Notes: a model not told the origin generated them from the sequence alone. Positions 34,801-45,915 are shown, counted from the first letter of the stretch. The stretch: 64,000 bases of DNA from Macrostomum hystrix (GCA_950097015.1 CATNEN010000005.1:3835501-3899500); one strand, 5' to 3'. Numbers and translations: made by a program.

Positions 34801-37800
34801 TAGCGCTTACGTTTTGCTCAGTGAAGAGCGTTTGCAGTGGGTGCGATTGTCTATCAGAAATAGTCTTTGGATCTCTCACTGGGTGCAGACAGTCCACCAT
34901 GTACATCCCAGACACAGCTTGAATCACTCGCATAGCAATAAAGTACTGGCAGTCTTGCGCGCGCTGCGCAAAAACTGATGTGTTTGAAATTCGCGCTCGA
35001 ACGTCGGAGGTGAGGATTTTCACACCCTCTGAAGGTAGGTGCCGTACCAGCAGGCATGACACCTGCTCAGGCAGTACTTGCTCAAGGCAGCTGCTCACGA
35101 CGAAAACTGCGTCCTCGCAGTTACTCTCGACCTGGCACTCGGAGAACCACCTGCTGTTCTTAATAGTTTTCAGGATAGAGTTTCGTGACTTGTCAATGTG
35201 CTCTATGACCTTGTTGTTAAGTTTGTTTGCGTTGCTGTGTCCAACACGGCACGACCTACAGCTGTCCTGGAACTTTCTAGCTGCCTTGCCACAGTCAGCG
35301 CACCTGCCACCAACGAGTTTTCCGGAAGAGGCCCAGGAATCGAAAACGCTGACCTCGTACAGAATGTCGCTTTCGTAACCAAAAACCTCCAAGGCTCTCT
35401 TCTGCAGAGCCGCACTTTTCTCTTTGTCGCGTCCGAGGAAGAAGAGACTGCCAGGAGCTGTGAGAATGCAAGCAATCGTAGTCGCCAGACCCAGCTGATC
35501 GAAGCGCTGATGCGCTCTGGCTACGAAAGCGCTAAGACGAGGATCGAGTCCGAGCTCAGCGAATAGCTCGCCAACCTGAGACAGACGCCCTGAATTCTCT
35601 CTAGTCAGACAGTCAAGATCCACCAAAGTCTGGTACGAGTAGACAAGCATATCTTCGCTTGGTTTATCGAGAAATGGAAAGTCAAGTGGCCTTAGCTTCA
35701 GCTTGACGAGCTGCAAAATAACCAGATCAAGTGATGAACGCAGGATTTCAGGAATAAACTGCGCATTTCTCACTGTCTCCTCAGCGTACAACCGCACGCA
35801 GTGCCCAGGAGCAGTTCTGCCAGCGCGACCCTTTCTCTGATCCGCAGCGGATTGTGAAATCTGCTTCAGCTCAAGCACTGTGATGCGCCTCTTTGCGTCG
35901 AACCTGGACTCCTTGGCCAGTCCGGAGTCGACCACCAACCTCACTCCGTTGATGGTCAGCGATGTCTCAGCTACGTTGGTGCAAAACGCAATCAGGCGAT
36001 CTGAATCTTGACTGGGCTTGAAGTCGAGAACCTTCATCTGCTGATCTCTTGGCAGTGATCCATAGAGAGGCAGCGCGACCCAGTTGTCTTCCGTTCGCTG
36101 CTGCTCGAAGGCCTTGATTGCCTCCTGGATTTCCTTCTCACCTGGAAGAAACACGAGAGCGTAGCCTTCAGTGTGAGTCGTCAGCACTCTAACCAGATTT
36201 GGCACCAGATGGCTAATAATGAACTTGTCTGGGTTCCCTTCTGCAGTAGGAGGAATATATTCCAGTGAGACGATATGCATTCTACCTGGAATCTCAAGTA
36301 CATCGCAGTTGAAAAAGTCTCTGAATTGCTTTGGATCGATTGTGGCTGATGCGATGACTACGTAAAAGTTGTCAGGCCTCTTATTGCGAATGAGCTTGGC
36401 AAGGCCTAGGACAATGTCAACGTTGAGCGATCGTTCGTGGGCTTCATCAATGATTAGAACGGATACATTGTTCAAAGAATCGTTGTCCTGGCAATATCGA
36501 ATCAGACAGGCTTCCGTCATGAACATAATGTCTGTGCCCAGTGTACTATTGTCGCCACCCACCTTGAAGCCGACGGACTCGCCCACATCGCATCCGTCGA
36601 ACTCGTCGGCCACTCGCTGAGCGATGGAGATTGCAGCCATCACTCGCGGCTGTGTGCAGATAACGAGGCCTCCGAAGTACTCCGCCGCGTACTGTGGCAG
36701 CTGGGTGGTCTTGCCGCTGCCCGTCTCCGCTCTGACGATCAGAACTTTCTCCTTCTGGAGTCGTTGAAGGAATTCGTCCCGACAACTCAGCACTGGCAGT
36801 TGGTTGGCCTCTCTATCGATTCTTCTCTGGTGCTCCGATTTGAGCGATGAGCTTCTCAGTGGCTTGAAGGCGTGCTGAACCTTGCTCATCTCCGGATGAA
36901 GGCGGCTGCACTCCCTGTCTGAGCAGTCGCTTCCCTGAGGACAGGGCACGGGTCGTCTTGGAGAGTGAGTACAAGAGCAGCTAACATCGCGGCATCCAAG
37001 ACCGTCTGGACATGGATTCCAGGCCTCAGCGTGCAGTCCTTCGCAGTTTTGATTCCAGCATCGCTCTCGAAACTTGCAAGGCTTGACTCTTCCGGGCGGA
37101 TGCAGCTCAGAGCAATCGATCTGATCACACTTCTCACCCAACTTGCAAACAGCTCTATTTTTAGGATGAAGCCAAGGACAGAATGCAAGCTTGCATTTTG
37201 AACCCGACCGGCACTTCTTTAATCTTCCATGGTCGTGGAGCTTCTTGCAATCAAAGTCGGAGCAAGTCTTCTTGTTTTCGCAGACCTGTCTACTGATGGG
37301 GTGAAGCAGCTCACAATGGACATCCGAGCACTTGGCCTCCTGCCCACATAGCTTCTTCCGTGATGCGGAATGCAGCTTTGTGCAGTCGAATTCTTCGCAC
37401 ATGTCTCCGACATCACAGATGTTTCGGCTGACTGGGTGTAAGAAGCGGCATTCGACATTGAAGCACTTGTCTCCGAATCGGCAAGGCCTACTCCGACCAA
37501 TCGGGTGGCTCTTCTGGCACTGCAAGTCATCACAGTCCACCGAGCATTCGTTGGGATCTGAGAAGGCGCTTCCCCAGCCAAGTGGGTGTCCGAAATAGCA
37601 AGTAAAATCTTCACATTCTTCACCTTCGGAGCAACCGATGTGCTTGAATTGACACTGTGAATCGTATTTGCATATACCTGATCGATAGAAGATGCACAGA
37701 CGCATTTCTCCTTCCGCCTGCGCTTCTTTTTCTGTCTTCACGCCTGGCGAGTGTCCTAGACAACACTCATCGTCATCGCAATCTTTGTCCGAAGGGCAGG

Positions 37801-38881
37801 CAAAATGAATGCGACCGCAGGAATCACATAAAAAGCAATTTCCTGTGATATTTTGTCTGCATAATGTCCACTTAGTCTCAGGCACGGAGCTTATGGCATT
37901 AGCCCCAAGTCTCTCACTTTGTCTCAAAAGTGTGCTCTCGCCGGCGTCGCCGGTGAGTGTATTGATCGAGCATGGCTTTGCAGACCTCTTCAGCTTACAA
38001 TTAACAACAAACTCGGTGTCTTTAATTTTGTAGCCTTTCCATTGGGATATAAATCTTTGTGCATCACTTTCTGTTTGTCCGTTTAAGAAGGCGCACCAGG
38101 CAGCTCTGTTTCGCTGCTTGGATTCAGGCAGCACAATAAACCTTTCTGCCGGTTTTCCGAATGTCGCTTCTAGGAAGTCAACAGAAACTTTTGGCGGTAG
38201 CCCTGAAATTTCGACGGTACAGCTCAAGGTCTCGTTTAGCTGCTGGGCAATTTCAGCTTCTTGAGATTCCACAGTTTGTTTCCAAACCAGTTGACATTTT
38301 ATTTTGGTTTGTGTTCCCGGTATGAGTTGATTGTTCCACTTTTTCTGAAACTGACTGGCCTCATCCATAGTGAGATTATTCAGATAAGCACACCATGAAT
38401 TTTTATCGCGCTGTTTGTCCTCAGTAGGTACAAAAAATTCGCCAGTGTTTTGTCTTAGCAATGAGGCAAGGTCGTCTGCACGCGATTTCGGCGGCAGACC
38501 AAGTATTTGTACATTTGCTTTCTCCGGCTTTTGGAAAGGGGTCTTCGGATTCAAATTTTGATGTTTTGCAGAAGCGTCGCGACTTCTGTTTACCTGACAT
38601 TCTACTTTGTTGGATGTTCCGGGAAGTGTCATTTTGTTCCACTTTCTCTGAAATTCGTCCGCCTCCTCTTCAGTGAGTTCGTTGAGGAAGGCGCACCAGG
38701 CATTTTTATTCCGCTGTTTGGTCGCATCGAGAACCACAAACCTACCGGCTCGTTGGTTAAAGCTTGCGCGAAGCTTTTCAGGTGTCACACCAGGTGGCAG
38801 TCCTGTGATCTGAACGCTGCACAGCCTGACCTGCTGAGCACCGGACGCAGAGCGCATGAGTGGAGGCGGCAGTGACGCCAT
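31853..38881 (-). CDS. Giant RRM-CCCH-DEAH helicase-RING/IBR-ART-WWE protein, copy A
   Basis: Intronless 2342-aa frame. Domains in order: three RRM-like repeats (about 22-97, 123-198, 222-297; each with GLPP and WCAFL/WCAYL strands); about 14 CCCH fingers (341-662, mostly C-x5-C-x4-C-x3-H as in Nab2/ZC3H14); a DEAH/RHA helicase (GSGKTTQ at 721-727, DEAH 812-815, SAT, QRKGRAGRT near 1016) with its C-terminal HA2-like region and a Cys-rich insert near 1190; a long linker with an RRM-like segment near 1555; RING1 from Cys1869; an IBR-like C6HC unit from about 1947; a PARP-type ART domain with His2067 and Tyr2097; and a WWE domain at the end. Known parts bind and unwind RNA, ubiquitylate, transfer ADP-ribose and read poly-ADP-ribose or ATP-like ligands. 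An antiviral or RNA-surveillance role is inference. The first base of the ATG follows a TTTTCGCAG acceptor, so an upstream exon or trans-splicing is likely. Confidence 0.9.
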   Translation of the reverse strand: MASLPPPLMRSASGAQQVRLCSVQITGLPPGVTPEKLRASFNQRAGRFVVLDATKQRNKNAWCAFLNELTEEEADEFQRKWNKMTLPGTSNKVECQVNRSRDASAKHQNLNPKTPFQKPEKANVQILGLPPKSRADDLASLLRQNTGEFFVPTEDKQRDKNSWCAYLNNLTMDEASQFQKKWNNQLIPGTQTKIKCQLVWKQTVESQEAEIAQQLNETLSCTVEISGLPPKVSVDFLEATFGKPAERFIVLPESKQRNRAAWCAFLNGQTESDAQRFISQWKGYKIKDTEFVVNCKLKRSAKPCSINTLTGDAGESTLLRQSERLGANAISSVPETKWTLCRQNITGNCFLCDSCGRIHFACPSDKDCDDDECCLGHSPGVKTEKEAQAEGEMRLCIFYRSGICKYDSQCQFKHIGCSEGEECEDFTCYFGHPLGWGSAFSDPNECSVDCDDLQCQKSHPIGRSRPCRFGDKCFNVECRFLHPVSRNICDVGDMCEEFDCTKLHSASRKKLCGQEAKCSDVHCELLHPISRQVCENKKTCSDFDCKKLHDHGRLKKCRSGSKCKLAFCPWLHPKNRAVCKLGEKCDQIDCSELHPPGRVKPCKFRERCWNQNCEGLHAEAWNPCPDGLGCRDVSCSCTHSPRRPVPCPQGSDCSDRECSRLHPEMSKVQHAFKPLRSSSLKSEHQRRIDREANQLPVLSCRDEFLQRLQKEKVLIVRAETGSGKTTQLPQYAAEYFGGLVICTQPRVMAAISIAQRVADEFDGCDVGESVGFKVGGDNSTLGTDIMFMTEACLIRYCQDNDSLNNVSVLIIDEAHERSLNVDIVLGLAKLIRNKRPDNFYVVIASATIDPKQFRDFFNCDVLEIPGRMHIVSLEYIPPTAEGNPDKFIISHLVPNLVRVLTTHTEGYALVFLPGEKEIQEAIKAFEQQRTEDNWVALPLYGSLPRDQQMKVLDFKPSQDSDRLIAFCTNVAETSLTINGVRLVVDSGLAKESRFDAKRRITVLELKQISQSAADQRKGRAGRTAPGHCVRLYAEETVRNAQFIPEILRSSLDLVILQLVKLKLRPLDFPFLDKPSEDMLVYSYQTLVDLDCLTRENSGRLSQVGELFAELGLDPRLSAFVARAHQRFDQLGLATTIACILTAPGSLFFLGRDKEKSAALQKRALEVFGYESDILYEVSVFDSWASSGKLVGGRCADCGKAARKFQDSCRSCRVGHSNANKLNNKVIEHIDKSRNSILKTIKNSRWFSECQVESNCEDAVFVVSSCLEQVLPEQVSCLLVRHLPSEGVKILTSDVRARISNTSVFAQRAQDCQYFIAMRVIQAVSGMYMVDCLHPVRDPKTISDRQSHPLQTLFTEQNVSANFFRLLKDEIFSNKSQLTEEQRKWIVLSHNADEASLHVFGKSTDKQKLQTVLKSLLIDRRRRLLKEETEVAIKEIYKVTLSGGLRVEKFIFVKSTRSENISLRPHQHESDDGECIGTSNGLTQLLLTAPFGTDESQIRTISESIDKIRHVNKNRRGRESKSFKILNLPAHWTEANVKELISLAEFGQASTMIHFYPPKQASIGSSSALVRVGGADQGDSLASLSKVVQSIEPFQIQLQRKSDGRPFTKTVSPEVKCYEEKVTQEKFDIKFRDSKSAISFFNKAREGSIPNFLAEWCASVYVSHSNLFPDLEDLIVRSCDATVTHAESKKPDGTLEIRLFGPDHDKTNLVANKLRGLFLPTTIRYFSSKERTLFFEIKNSGLFDRWMNELKLACEFKDDRSFRVFGPKVSQGTLMRNIADEFAKIESRYRLIPLDAATAQLFRRGLAGDSMMKDLQKKWDDKCFIKFLFHSSEIEIYARNDAQVISPCVKELTDLISKLGGKKKFGTKTCVLCNSETATESFFVCGHSFCRCVKSWLQSATATPICCPKCQTEISINEIKRLALDFEALVKQIVAQHVAQDKSMDIACCIVRGCDGFVKKNAYEQCSSCQHWVCADCKTVDDILHKDRDCAQFKSASTMVGRNSQLIKAAEVFVRKNWPADMPQIRAIDPNPGLLSDPQCPAFKAFVCGLLSLGRGALSESDGFFAYHGSSAEALKQISHYGFDPKRRSGQACGPGEYFGVSPSISRGYTRNCGAMIVAFLLQGGPISHQPGFCYVVNNPTDGSKAFNLPVLVVYFDSTTPRIDFIKPSCVSSDRSDNDKWTSPFRWHWLKDNGSFEPYNDDINRLLETHYDAHKTRGGPSEITTPAIIRYIDDIPQQYIISYAVNTQKNSKTGYIRPIQRQQVHVDSVTNTWEFRSESGIWQPFESLAQPRIQQAYQAYIQGAGSCRVAVQFPGRPEAYELDFLLGQQKNLQSGTIRFIRKN
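37805..38490 (-). other. Divergent island in copy A (RRM2, RRM3, first zinc finger)
   Basis: Residues about 131-359. On both sides copy A and copy B are nearly identical, but here the proteins drop to roughly 70% (RRM2) and 55% (RRM3 and linker), with several small length changes. The DNA boundaries are abrupt: left after GGTCTGCCGCC, right at ATTCATTTTGCCTGCCC. Confidence 0.85.
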
Positions 38882-39850
38882 CTGCGAAAAGTTGCAGTTT
38901 TAGAAAAATGTTGATATTTTCAATGCTATTATTAAAATCCCTGCCTTTTAGCAAACACATTTGCCTATACTCGTACTAATCGTTAATTGTTACTACAAGT
39001 AGTACGCTCGTATTCCAAGATTTTATAAGCGCGAAGGGAAGGGCTAATTTACGCAAGTAGCTTAGTACAAATGAACCCAATATTTGCTAAAGCTCTAGAT
39101 GCGTAACACAAGATAGAAATTGTACTTCCAAGTACTAAACAAGTGTTGTTTAGTTGTCCTTAGTGAAAGACACCAAAACTATTCCTTGGTCTTGCAGATT
39201 CAAGCTGTCGAGATCTCGGGCAGAGTTATACAAAGCTAAAGTCAAATTTTAGGTGCTGCACAAAACTCTAGCCATCGATAATCTCGAGAAAGGGGTGTGG
39301 ATGACTGCTTCTCAAGACAGCACGATCAATTAAATATCCTAAATATGACTCACCGATCTTTCATCAGCCGTGAGACAAAAAATTTTCACTTGCTACGAGC
39401 ATATGTTAGATAAAAAATAAACGGCTTTTTGAGATTAATACTGCTATAGAGGTGTCTTTAGAAACCAGACGATATATTCGCTATGACTGTAGAGCAGAAT
39501 ATTATTTGTAGCTTAATGACTCTTTCTGATCTAATAAGACTGACTGGATGTGCGTATGAACTTGAACAATAGCACAGCTAGACGAGGCAGAGTAGTTTGG
39601 GCAACAAAATTACAGACGAGAAAGTTCTCTTTTCCTGGAAATCTAATGCTAACTTTCGCATTGAAATTCGTAGCAAGGCCACAATCATTTGACCACTAGG
39701 CTGCTTACATTCTGGGGCATTCAGAGAGTACATAGTCTATCTGGAAATCAATGGACATGGCTTTTGTACACAAATGTTAGAGTGTGTGCCTGCGTACTCA
39801 AAAGTCAGAATATTAGGAATGGGAAGTAAAATGCAGATTTCCCTCTCCTT
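38882..39850. other. Upstream region of copy A, no feature seen
   Basis: AT-rich DNA that does not match the region upstream of copy B. It presumably holds the 5'UTR exon and promoter of copy A. No motif can be named with confidence. Confidence 0.4.
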
Positions 39851-40026
39851 CAGGGGCGTAGCCAGGATTTTTTTGGGGATATCGGTTTTGGTTCTATCCA
39901 GCGTATCCAGAATAAAAAACAGTTCTATTTTTTACGAGTAATTCATTTCTTTCGAAGAAACTGAATGCGAAAACATTTGAGACATCAAATCGGCCGATAC
40001 ACAGATACCCCCTCGCTACGCCACTG
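39851..40026. mobile_element. hAT-type MITE with perfect 8-bp target duplication
   Basis: The left terminus CAGGGGCGTAGCCAGG is the imperfect inverse of the right terminus CCTCGCTACGCCACTG. The flanking 8-bp duplications are identical: CTCTCCTT at 39843-39850 and 40027-40034. The 176-bp length has no coding capacity. TIR form and TSD length are those of hAT elements. Confidence 0.88.
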
Positions 40027-40098
40027 CTCTCCTTGCTGGCTGCGGGTCGACTGTCCACAATCATGCATTAGAGCCTACAGCTTTTGATATTACTAAAC

Positions 40099-40369
40099 CA
40101 GGGGTCGGCAAACTCCGGCCCGCGGGCCAGATGCGGCCTTCGAAGCTCTTAAATCCGGCCCGTTGCCCCCTTCCAACACCAATAGTATCCTGTCTCATCT
40201 CTTCTGTCTCATCTCTCTATGAGAAATTGCGCACTGTTTTATCTCTCTTCTGTCTCTTCTCTCCCTGTGCTCATCTCTCCCCTGTCTCATATTTCTACAG
40301 TCAATGCGGCCCGCTGTCGCTTTTAGGTTCTCTCTTTGGCCAACTAGCTAATAACTTTGCCAACCCCTG
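40099..40369. mobile_element. Second hAT-type MITE with perfect 8-bp target duplication
   Basis: The left end CAGGGGTCGGCAAACTCC and the right end (reverse complement) CAGGGGTTGGCAAAGTTA form short TIRs. The TSD TACTAAAC is present at 40091-40098 and 40370-40377. At 271 bp it is non-autonomous. It starts only 72 bp after the previous MITE and is a different family. Confidence 0.88.
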
Positions 40370-41034
40370 TACTAAACTAATAAAAAGACTTAATTCGTTT
40401 GTAGACATATTATGTTTGTACTTCTGTGCAAGTATATGCCGTGAACTAATGGTAAAGTCAGAGTTGAACGACGCCGCTGCGAACAGAACCGGCGAGGTCG
40501 GCTGCGTGGCGCCGCCCATCGAGCTGTTGCTACTGCGGGTCCTTCGGATCCTCTGCTTTGCTAGTGCATTTACCACCGCTCTGGGCGGCAAGTGTGGAAG
40601 CGCCGATTACACGGAGGTAAGTGCTGCAGTTCGAGTGCTGCAGCGTGGGCATCCTGTCTGGTAGTGCGACCCTGAAATTCAGCAGGCGAGGAAAGAGCTG
40701 GACAGGCTCCGTCTGAGCAGGCGACCAACCAGTGAGGTGGAGGAGGCACTGGTAGCTGTCTACCTGTAGCGACAGCAAGCTGAGCTGTGTATGACACCAT
40801 CAGCAATGTATCTGCCGTTGGGTCCGAAGCTAGATCTCGAGTGGCCTGGTCCACCATTAAGCTTTGACGGGGCGAAAGCGGCGCCTACAACTAAACTTGG
40901 CTTGGCTGCCGGAGTTATCCGGATAAACGTCGCAATGAGCTGCGTGAGTTCTCGCCGCCATTGTCAACGCGCCACCACCCCCACTGCCTTATAACCTGTG
41001 CCGGCCACTTTGATGATGGCGTCAGATTGTGTTG

Positions 41035-41165
41035 AACATTGGCAGACGCGGTCCCCGTCCCTCGGTGGTGTGGGTCTCCTACAGACACGCCACGTCGACG
41101 TGCCGGTCCGACAGCATCTTGCACAGTTCAGGCATCTTTGCAGCGACATCTTTTCTGAAACTCTG
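41035..41165 (-). mobile_element. Decayed LINE endonuclease fragment
   Basis: The minus-strand reading gives LCKMLSDRHVDVACL, a stop, then ETH, followed by MFNTI. This matches the first catalytic block of APE-type endonucleases of non-LTR retrotransposons (normally ...CLQETH), with the Gln codon changed to TAG. Neighbouring GC-rich sequence (40440-41500) may belong to the same dead element, but I cannot place other domains. Confidence 0.45.
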
Positions 41166-41499
41166 CGTTGAGTGCAGGTTGCTGGGGGGGCCTCACGCGT
41201 GCAGGCCGGGTCGGGTGCCCACCGTTGATGCTCGGCAGGCCGGTCCGGATGCTCGCTAGGCATTAAGGGTGGGCAGAGGCCGCCGGTTGCTCAGTGGGCG
41301 GCGAGTTTTCCGTGCTGTCTTGGGGCTTGGGGTACGCAGGGCCCGTTGTCGACCAGCATTTTGAGGGTCTTGTGGCCCTTCAAGGAGCACCTCGGAAAGG
41401 CGCAGGTCGTTACTCCGTTACTCGTTACAGTATTCGGGAATCTCGCGTCTCGCTTAAGCAGGCGCTACCGGCTCCCAGCGGCCAGCAATGAGAGAGCCA

Positions 41500-43700
41500 G
41501 GCCTCATCTCTCCGTAACTACTCCACCTCTGATGCACCTCTGAGGGACCAAGGGGAAAAGACCAGCGTTGTGAAAGGTTGAATCTGCTGGGGCTGCCACC
41601 AGCCACCTACGGGACAGCACAACCCACTGGCCCTGACGAAATGGGGCTTCCGCTCTCAAAGAGAATTTACATCCCCAAGGTTCATGGCTGAAAATAGGGA
41701 CTCTATGCGAGGTATCTCAGAATAGAACGGTTCAGCAAGGGCTTTTGTAAAGGGGATTCTTAAGGATGGAGCAAAGACCAAAGATGCGCGTAGAGGGCCC
41801 GACCCAAGGTCGAGTGTCCAGATGGAGACAACCTACGTTCTTCTCTAAGATTAGAATTTACTTCTAGTCACCAGGCCCCAACGATGCAAACACCGGTTAA
41901 GGATAGGCTTCCATGTAATCTAGTTACGTTGACGTCTAGTGAAGTTTTGTAACGTCAATCATACGTTGACCGACGCATGCGTGGGTGGTACATGCGCCAT
42001 AGCAATGGTCATAGGGGTCCCCTTTTGATCGCATGACAAGGATTTCCCGAAGAGCAATGAGCGTAAAAATCACTTTTGACCCGCGTGCTGAGCTTACTCG
42101 CTCTTCGCTATTCAAAATTGACGAAGTAAAGAAGTTTTGTTTTTCGAGATTTAGATTTTTTCAAAAAAGTTCCGGTTAGATTTTAAAACACACTGCGTTT
42201 AATTAACTTTTAACGGAAATTAAAAAATTTTAGTTAAAAAGGGTGAATTAAGGGTAAGAGAGAGTGTGAGTGCGAGCTACCCATATTTTCGCACAATTAA
42301 AGGCTAACCCTTTAATTAGAGTAGAAAAGTGCAAATACGAGGGACTCGCCGATCCGGCGGCGAGGCTCTAGCTGCAGGCTCGACTCGACCGCGGCGACGC
42401 GACTCTGGGTGAGAGTGGTGCGACGGACGAGCGGTGCGGCGACTTTGCCTAGAAATCGGTGACGACGAGAGCGCCGAAGGTTGTCAGGTTGTCTTACTGA
42501 ATATTGCTAGTAATGTGACCGATGAGAAGTAACAACGACCATCCAAAGTCAGACGACGGAAAGCCAATGGAGAGTCGAATACGGTACAGCAACAATGACA
42601 AAGGTCCGAATGGAACAGTAAATGTACGCAAACAGAAGGGTACGTCCGGGGTCCGAAGACAGGCACGAGATACGAGCAGCGCACCACTCGCTTAAATAGA
42701 GCCCAGAGTGACGCGCTCACGCCATAATCACGTGATCATTCCGGACTTGACCGAAATTTTGGACAGCCAGATCACGTGCCTCGCCAGCCGATCGGTGATT
42801 GGTTGGTAGGGGATGGGTGCGGGACTGGGAAAGGAAATTATTAATTAGGGGGTGAGGTGCAAGCGCCTGACAGATGGATAAGTCGCAAATCACACAAAAA
42901 GGAGGGAGAGGCGCATTTTAAAAGCAAAACAGAAAAAAAATTATGACCGGAAAGACAGATCAAGGTCACGCAAGGTGAGTCATCGGGGAAGGTAAGAGAA
43001 GGGGCGTGGGAAGGGCCTTGAAGTATTCTAAAAAATTATTAACCCCTAAATTCGCCCTTACATCAACAGTTTTTTCTTGCTTACGTTTCTTAATAACAAT
43101 GACTAGGAATAGTGTCAGCTTCTTATTTACCAAAAGTGAGTAATGCATTCAATCCGATTTAGAAAATCAAACTTGAAAATTAGAATTTCGTTCATTTTGA
43201 ACTATACTGTTCTTTCAGCATAAAGAAATGCTCATAAATTTATACCTATTTATGTGGGTAAAAAGCGAACTAGGATTAGCATTAGGCATCTGTTGGGCCT
43301 TGGGTTCGCCATTGCAGGTGCACTTTGTGCTCTCGTTGCTCGTGTGCTCTCATTGCTGCAGCTGGAATTGCCGACAAAAAGCGACCTGCAGGTCGTCGTC
43401 GAAGAGAACGCAATTGCAGATGGCGATTACCACACCAGCCTCGCTAATAACATCTAAGCGTTCTGGGACGACAAGAATAACATAAGTCTTTCTCCGATTC
43501 AAGTTCGAGACCTGCAGACGGCAGTCAGGAGAGTCGATCAAGCACTGGTACCAGCGCTTGCGCAAGGCAGCAGAGCAGTGTGGCTTCTGAGAACTTAGAG
43601 ACTCGCCGATAACGGACAAAATTTTCGCCCACTGCGACTCTGAAAGACTTCGGAGAGACCTGCTGCAGACCAGCAACATCTCCTTGGCCGATGTGCTAAA
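41500..43700. other. Spacer between the giant genes, no gene recognised
   Basis: Mixed composition, with a GC-rich patch at 42340-42480 and no frame that looks like a host gene. The last 400 bases may be the decayed 5' part of the Ty3/gypsy element that follows. Confidence 0.4.
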
Positions 43701-45915
43701 GAAGGCGAGAGCGAACAACAGGCGAGTGTGATGGAGAGGCCAGCGAAGCCGAAACAGCAACTAGCCGCGCTCAGAAGAGACAGGCAACCACAGACACAAG
43801 AGTCGCCGAAATGTGATCGCTGCGGAAGACCCCGACACTCGATGTGCAGCGTAGCACAGGGTAAGAACTGCAGGAGCTGCGGAAAGCTCGGGAACTTCGT
43901 GCGGGACTGCCGATCTGGACAAGGAGCACCCCGGAACCACGCGAATGTCGTTGCCACGCTGCAGGGCGAGACGGACTACCAAGAGCTCGACGGGCCAAAT
44001 GCGGAATCTTTGAGTTAGACCAGCACAAGCAACCGGCGCAAAAATTAGCTGAGATCAACGACAGCAGACTGCCTGTGCTCATCGACAGAGGAGCAGCGCG
44101 CTATTTGATCAACAGGGCAACGTTCGAGAGTTTTCGACAGAGGCCACAGCTGCGCCTAACATCAGACAAGCTGTTTGCGTATGGATCGGACCGACCGATG
44201 CAACTACTGGGCCAGGCAGCAATAGCCATCAACATATTTGACCGACTAGCAAACGCCTTATTTAATGTGGTGGAAGGCAGATGCATCATCATTATTTGCC
44301 GACAGACAACCACGCACATGGAAATCTTGAGAGTCGGGCTGACTGGGCTGACACCGACTCTCAGCAGACTCTCACACCGACTCTGAGCAGCAGTTGCTCC
44401 AGATATCAGATGCTGAGTCTGCGGTCGACAGTCTCCTGAGCGACACAAGAGCCAGCGGCGTGCCTCAAGGCGATGTGGCGGACAATGGCAAGGTGCTACG
44501 CAGGTACCTCAACGTGTTCAGCGGCATCGGATTCTTCATCGGTGCCCCCGCAAACATCTACCTGTCTGATGGTGCACGTCTGGTCTGCCATGCGCCATCC
44601 AGAGTGCCAATCCACCTTGCAGATGCTGTTGACAAGGAGCTGCAGCTATTGAGCAAATCAATGGCCACGAGTCGCTCGTATGGTCATCGTGCACAAGAAA
44701 GAGCCAGGTGAGGTGCGCATCACACAGGATTTGCGCCACGTCAACCGGTATGTCATCCGTGAGCGCCATCAGATTTGAGAAAGTGACTGGAGACATCATC
44801 GCAAAGGCAGCATCGTCTTCTCCGAGCTAGACATCGCAAAGGCATTTTTCCAGGTACCCGTGGCTGAAGGCTGCTGCAACCTGTTGACGTTCTCGGCGCC
44901 TCGGGGACTTCGACGCTTACGATGTAAATCGGCTGTGCATGGGTCTGTCAACATCCCAGGAGATACTGCAGAGTGTGATGAGCCGAGTGCTAGCCGGGCT
45001 GCGCAACGCGAAATGCATTCACGACAAAGTGCAGGCTAGCCCGCTCCAGCATCAAGTTCATGGAAATGCGGCTGACATCAAGCAGAGTCCAGCAAAGTTG
45101 CCGCTGTCAAAGATTTCAAGGAGCCGGAGACAATCAGCCAGCTATGCTTGTTCCTCGGCCTAGGAAACTATCTCGCAGAATTCACTCCGCAGCTAACCAA
45201 GGTCAGAGAGCCGCTACGTCTGACAAGGAAGAGTGCAGACTGGCAGTGGGGCGCTGATCAGGCCAGCTCCTTCGCTCAGCGCAGTATCGTGGAGCCGAAA
45301 ACTCTGGCCTTCTTTGACCTGCGGCTGTGGTGGATGCTGATCTTGGACGCTGGAACAACCGGACAGGGCGCCATCATCTCGCAGGTTCAGCGAGACGGCA
45401 CTGGACGACTGGCTTCTGGCCTACCGAAACACGCCACATAAGGCCACCCGGCGCACACCGGCCTGATGCTACTGTTGGGCCGGCAGCCAAACGACGTCAT
45501 CCCGGCTGCGCGGCCCTCCCAGCGGGCCCACACCAATGAACGTCAGCTGCGAGAGAAAGACGTCAATGCCAAGGACGTGATGAAGCAATGAGCAGACGCT
45601 TGCAAGACGGCGACCACGATGACATGAAATCCGGGTCAGCGACTCGGTGTTGCGACGGCGAATCAGCGCCAGTAAAACGCAGACGCCATTCGAGAGCGGG
45701 GCGTGGAATGTCGATCGGGTGGTCGGAAACTCGTTGTTGCTGCTTTGCGATGGTGCCACCTGCTGGCGCCACTGCACGGCGGTCAAAGTCGTCAGCCCCG
45801 ATCCGCCCAGCTCTACTGTTGATGGCGCACCGCCAGATCTTCCGCCCAGGGCCGGGCGGCAGGCCCCCGCGGCTCTGTGCCCCCACCACGAGCTGCAGCA
45901 GTATAAGGATTGAGC
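43700..45915 (+). mobile_element. Dead Ty3/gypsy retrotransposon (gag-pol remnants)
   Basis: In order: two gag zinc knuckles (about 43812-43910, CDRCGRPRHSMC and CRSCGKLGNFVRDC); a protease start with the active-site triad altered (DRG for D-S/T-G, about 44077); reverse-transcriptase blocks (QDLRHVNRYVIRERH near 44730, FSELDIAKAFFQVP near 44818, MGLSTSQEILQ near 44940) with the catalytic YxDD box decayed; a connection/RNase H start (FLGLGNYLAEFTPQ near 45155, WQWG near 45240); and an integrase C-terminal block (YRNTPHKATRRTP then GRQPND, about 45420-45500). Frameshifts and stops separate the blocks. No LTR pair could be recognised, so the ends are approximate. Confidence 0.8.
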
